From Bradyrhizobium sp. Rc3b (GTDB lineage: Bacteria; Pseudomonadota; Alphaproteobacteria; Rhizobiales; Xanthobacteraceae): DNA of 64,000 bases. Below the pieces are notes generated by a model. It did not search any database and was not told the origin of the DNA. It saw nothing but the letters and a program-made list of their open reading frames with translations. A program made the position numbers and the translations under genes. Where the stretch lies: the NCBI RefSeq assembly GCF_900114915.1, contig NZ_FOUS01000017.1, positions 62,001-126,000 of the forward strand. Reading direction: 5' to 3'. Within the stretch, counting starts at the first letter, position 1, and every line of letters begins with the position of its first letter. This document shows positions 61,181 to 64,000 of the stretch, in pieces.

Positions 61181-62287
61181 TCATTCCCGCATCAGATAGG
61201 CATCGATCGGCAAGCCCGCCGCAAATCCCTCGTCCCTGTCGGGAATGAGCAGCCATGCGTCCGCACCGGCAATAGCCTGGAGCGGCCATTCGCCCACGGC
61301 AAGCGGCATCCAGCCGTGATGTTCCCTGGCCAGCAAAGCGATCTCGGCGATGCCGACGCTGGATGCGATTTTTCGCGCAAGCGGCAGGGTCACGCGCCGG
61401 CGCGGCCGGCGCGCCGATAGTCGGTCGACCAGCGGAAGCACGAGCGCGAGCCACGCCGCCAGCGCATGATCCGGCGAGCCCGGCAAGGCCACGACGGGAA
61501 CCTTTCCGATCTTCGCGACCGCGGCGGTACGCCCAGGCTGAAGTGCAAGACCGTGGGCGATCACCTGACCACGCTGAGCCAGCGCCGTCACGGCCGCATC
61601 GCCGCGGCCAACGCCGCTGCCGCCGACTGAGAGAATCAGATCGCAGGAGGACGTATCGAGCGCATCGGCAATCGCCACCGCATCGCGCGCGCCCGCCTCA
61701 CACGTCTTCACATCCAGTCCCGCAGCGCGCGCGATCCCCGCGATCATATGCATCGTTGCCGTTGCACCCGGCACGTTGGCGATGCGCAACCGGGGCCGAC
61801 GCACGCCGAGCTTGTCCAAGCCGGCAATGCGTGCGAGCAGCAGATCGGCTGCGACGACCGGTTGGCCCTCGGCGCCGGCCGGCGTGCGCTCCGCGATGTC
61901 GCTGCCGCCACGCCTGACGCCCTGCCCCGGCACGCCCTCCGCCAGCACCTGCACGAGCGGCCCCAATGCATCGACCGCGTCGGCATCGAGCACACAGTCG
62001 CAGCCGGCGGGCATCGGGTCACCGGCCTCGACCCACGCGGGCGCTTGTGGCAAAGGCAGCGGCGAATAAGAGGACGCGCCGACGAGATCGTTGGCGCAAA
62101 GTGCCCAGCCATCCGCGGCGGCGATGTCGTGATGCGGATGGGCCGCAAGCAGCGGCGTACCCGCCGCGATGCAGCCGGCCGCTTCGCTCAGCGGCAACTC
62201 CACCGGTGCAAGCGGTTCAAGCCCGCTCAGCAACGCGGCGAGCGCGGTGTCGAGCGGCGTCAGCGATGGCGGCAGGCGCTGGGTCAT
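61181..62287 (-). CDS. Divergent MoeA-like protein
   Basis: 368 aa from the ATG at 62287 (ATG at 62308 and TTG at 62323 also possible). The MoeA outline is visible but worn: IAAADGWALCANDL in place of S-x-VDG-[FY]-A-V, VEAGDPMPAGCDCVLD, LSVGGSGVGRGDAAVTAL and VALPGSPDHALAAWLAL. The usual V-x-V-x-STGDEL segment is replaced by LRIANVPGATATMHM, so catalysis is doubtful. It lies directly upstream of the MoeA fusion (1-bp gap). A regulatory, scaffold or tungsten-specific role is possible. Confidence 0.82.
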   Translation of the reverse strand: MTQRLPPSLTPLDTALAALLSGLEPLAPVELPLSEAAGCIAAGTPLLAAHPHHDIAAADGWALCANDLVGASSYSPLPLPQAPAWVEAGDPMPAGCDCVLDADAVDALGPLVQVLAEGVPGQGVRRGGSDIAERTPAGAEGQPVVAADLLLARIAGLDKLGVRRPRLRIANVPGATATMHMIAGIARAAGLDVKTCEAGARDAVAIADALDTSSCDLILSVGGSGVGRGDAAVTALAQRGQVIAHGLALQPGRTAAVAKIGKVPVVALPGSPDHALAAWLALVLPLVDRLSARRPRRRVTLPLARKIASSVGIAEIALLAREHHGWMPLAVGEWPLQAIAGADAWLLIPDRDEGFAAGLPIDAYLMRE

Positions 62288-62341
62288 GCGCCATGGTGGA
62301 CCATGCATCGCCCGGTTTGGCAACCACCGGCGATGCCGACG

Positions 62342-63169
62342 TCAACCGCCCGACCTGTCCGCATTGGGGAAGAACAGCTGCTGTCCGTCGACCTTGTAGC
62401 CTGCGATCGCCGTCTGCCCCTCCGGCGAGGTCAGCCAATCGATGAAGGTCTTCGCGAGATCCTTCTTCACGTTCGGAAACTTCTCGGGGTTCACCAGCAT
62501 CACGCCATACTGATTGAGCAGCCGCCGGTCGCCTTCGACGACGATATCGAGATCGCCGCGATCCCTGAAGGCGATCCAGCTGCCGCGATCCGACAGCACA
62601 TAGGCATTGGCGGCGCGCGCGGCGTCGAGAGCCGAGGCCATGCCCTGTGCCGCCTCGCGATACCAGGCGCCCTTGGCCCCGGCGATGTCGATGCCGGCGA
62701 CGATCCAGAGCGCAAGCTCCGCAGCATGGGTGCCCGACCGGTCGCCGCGCGTCACGAAGGGCGCACCCTTGGCCTCGATCGCCTTCAGCGCCGTCGCGAT
62801 GTCCTTGCCCTTGACGCCGGCGGGATCGTTCTTCGGCCCGATCAGCACATAGTCGTTGTACATCACGTCAAAGCGCTTCACGCCAAACCCGTCCGCGACG
62901 AATTTCTCCTCCTGCGGCCGGGCATGCATCAGCACGACGTCGGCCTCGCCCCTGCGCGGCCCGTCGAGCACCTCGTCGGCGCGCCGCGCGATCACCGTCA
63001 CGTCGACACCGGTCTTGTCGCGAAAGATCGGCAGCAGATAGTCGAGCAGGCCGGAATCCTGCGTCGCGGTCGTCGTGGCAAGGACGAAGCCGCGGTCCTC
63101 GGCGGATGACGCCGCAATGGCGGCGGTGAGGCCGCAGAACAGCGCGAATGCAACGGACAGGCGGCCCAT
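62342..63169 (-). CDS. tupA: TupA-type tungstate/molybdate-binding protein
   Basis: 275 aa periplasmic binding protein. The signal peptide ends near ASSAEDR. The TupA motif VLATTTATQDSGLLDYLL is followed by VTVIARRADEVLDGPRRGEAD, LMHARPQEEKFVADGFG and FVTRGDRSGTHAAEL. The TTTxTQDSG motif marks the tungstate-type (TupA) rather than ModA family; both oxyanions may bind. The permease and ATPase genes (tupB, tupC) are not in the window. It is last in the series TupA, MoeA-like, MoeA fusion on one strand (54 bp apart). Confidence 0.93.
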   Translation of the reverse strand: MGRLSVAFALFCGLTAAIAASSAEDRGFVLATTTATQDSGLLDYLLPIFRDKTGVDVTVIARRADEVLDGPRRGEADVVLMHARPQEEKFVADGFGVKRFDVMYNDYVLIGPKNDPAGVKGKDIATALKAIEAKGAPFVTRGDRSGTHAAELALWIVAGIDIAGAKGAWYREAAQGMASALDAARAANAYVLSDRGSWIAFRDRGDLDIVVEGDRRLLNQYGVMLVNPEKFPNVKKDLAKTFIDWLTSPEGQTAIAGYKVDGQQLFFPNADRSGG

Positions 63170-63195
63170 GATCGGGGGTTCCTTTGGCTACGACC

Positions 63196-63213
63196 CGATC
63201 ATGATGATGATCG
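63196..63213. promoter_or_regulatory. Near-palindrome upstream of tupA
   Basis: CGATCATGATGATGATCG, 18 bp with 8 of 9 positions of each half matching, 27 bp upstream of the tupA ATG in the spacer to the divergent regulator. It is a candidate operator for that regulator. The rest of the 63170-63439 spacer shows no gene. The symmetry is partly due to a GAT repeat. Confidence 0.35.
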
Positions 63214-63439
63214 ATTGCGCCGCACTCGTGACGCGCTTGCCTTTTGCGCACGTCACCCGGGAAATTTCGGCAACGCGCCGAACGATTCAGGATCATTCAC
63301 CAAAGCAAAAGACGCGCGCGCGGATGTGTTGCAAAGCAGCGAGATGATCGGGCATGGTTCCGGCGGACACGAATTGAAATGCAGAATTCCACCTGCGTCG
63401 AACGTCAAAAAGAAGCAAGAATTTGCATAGGAATGCAGG

Positions 63440-64000
63440 ATGGAATTCCTGACGACCAGCGAAGCCGCCGACTATCTTCGGCTCGGCGAACGCAAGCTCT
63501 ACGAACTCGTCACCACTGGCGCGATCCCCTGCACCAAGGTGACCGGGAAGTGGCTCTTCCCACGCCACGAACTCGATCTCTGGGTGCTCTCAGGCCTCGC
63601 GCGTCCGGCCGGCATGCTGATCGCGGAGCCGCCGCCGGTCGTCGGCGGCAGCCAGGACGAGCTGCTGGATTGGAGCCTTCGCGAATCCGGCTCGGGCTTG
63701 GGATCGATGAGCGAGGGCAGCGTGCGCGGGCTCGAGCGCTTGCAGCGCAACGAGGTGATGGCGGCGGCGATACATTTCCACGGCCTGGATGCTTCCGATG
63801 ATCTCGCTGGGGATGCCAGTGTCGAGGCGCTGAGGGCCGCTCCGGATTTGCATGATGCGGTGCTGGTCGCGTTCGCGCGCCGCGAACAGGGTCTCGTGCT
63901 GCCGCAGGGCAATCCCAAGCACCTGCACGGCCTGACTGACGTGCTCGCGCTCGGCGCCCGGATGGCGATGCGGCAACAGGGCACGGGCGCGCAGATGCTG
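63440..64000 (+). CDS. Regulator with HTH and binding-protein-like domain (partial, runs off the window)
   Basis: 187 codons are open to the last base with no stop. The start ATG has AGGA 7 nt upstream. N-terminal excisionase/MerR-like helix-turn-helix (MEFLTTSEAADYLRLGERKL, then KVTGKWLFPRHELDLWV) at about 1-50. A PBP-like domain begins near residue 70 with GSQDELLDWSL, GSVRGLERLQRNEVMAAAIH, QGLVLPQGNPKHLHGLTDV and QQGTGAQML. The same order (GS..x..LD, GS-x-GL-x(3)-R-x-E, QG-x-V, GL, QG-[AT]-G) is visible in the C-terminal domain of the MoeA fusion. It probably senses molybdate/tungstate or a cofactor precursor and controls the divergent tupA operon. Confidence 0.8.
   Translation, partial: MEFLTTSEAADYLRLGERKLYELVTTGAIPCTKVTGKWLFPRHELDLWVLSGLARPAGMLIAEPPPVVGGSQDELLDWSLRESGSGLGSMSEGSVRGLERLQRNEVMAAAIHFHGLDASDDLAGDASVEALRAAPDLHDAVLVAFARREQGLVLPQGNPKHLHGLTDVLALGARMAMRQQGTGAQML

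Noticed and set aside
59338..61248. 636-codon plus-strand frame opposite the MoeA fusion
   Set aside because: It is an antisense shadow. All MoeA motifs are on the minus strand.

Overview
The window reads as chromosomal DNA of a high-GC alphaproteobacterium, most likely Bradyrhizobium or a close relative. The basis is a che cluster with soluble receptor-like proteins, adjacent protocatechuate and 4-hydroxybenzoate genes, an Fds-type NAD-linked formate dehydrogenase, REP-like elements with TCATTGCGAG arms, and many short lineage-type membrane proteins. The genus is an inference from gene content. I saw no rRNA or convincing tRNA gene, insertion sequence, prophage or CRISPR array.

Layout. (1) 1-6.5 kb: small hypothetical genes, several under 60 aa, then a redox-type CSS/EAL c-di-GMP phosphodiesterase, a VanZ-like membrane protein, a CHRD-domain secreted protein and a GrlR-like protein. 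(2) 6.6-17.8 kb, minus strand: a compact chemotaxis operon in the order STAS, cheY, cheA, cheW, mcp, cheW, mcp, cheR, cheB and a soluble protein with two degenerate receptor tips. (3) 18-22.2 kb: an HD-GYP response regulator, then a periplasmic protein next to a CHASE2 adenylate/guanylate cyclase. (4) 22.3-27.8 kb: aromatic catabolism, with pobA and a divergent AraC regulator, an NYN-domain protein, and pcaHG with a divergent LysR regulator. (5) 27.9-34.7 kb: pncB, a GGDEF protein, an autotransporter, and a TetR regulator with twin operator boxes facing a small gene. (6) 35-44 kb: a three-domain lysophospholipid transporter/acyltransferase/acyl-ACP ligase, a lipase-like hydrolase, tcuAB with a GntR regulator, a HupE-like protein and ybaK. 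(7) 44.3-64 kb: formate oxidation and molybdenum/tungsten metabolism. This holds fdsA and a fused fdsG-fdsB, a PsiF-like protein, an oxalate/formate-family transporter, an NtrC-type two-component system, a TusA-like protein, moeA, mobB, fdhD, mobA, a MoeA fused to a binding-protein domain, a degenerate MoeA, a TupA-type oxyanion-binding protein, and a regulator cut by the window edge.

How the last region seems to work together. The formate dehydrogenase needs a bis-MGD molybdenum (or tungsten) cofactor. TupA would collect the oxyanion, the MoeA proteins insert metal, MobA/MobB make the dinucleotide, and FdhD (perhaps with the TusA-like protein) handles sulfuration. The transporter would bring in formate or oxalate.

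The strongest new observation is regulatory. Upstream of the transporter lies a consensus sigma-54 -24/-12 promoter (TGGCAC-N5-TTGC). About 84 and 106 bp upstream of its expected start are two near-identical palindromes, GGACA-N3-TGTCC, 22 bp apart. They sit immediately downstream of the genes for a histidine kinase and a GAFTGA-containing sigma-54 activator. A weaker -24/-12 match precedes fdsGB. Together these suggest a self-contained sigma-54 regulon for formate/oxalate use. A second notable point is that the MoeA fusion and the partial regulator at the right edge appear to carry the same binding-protein-like domain.
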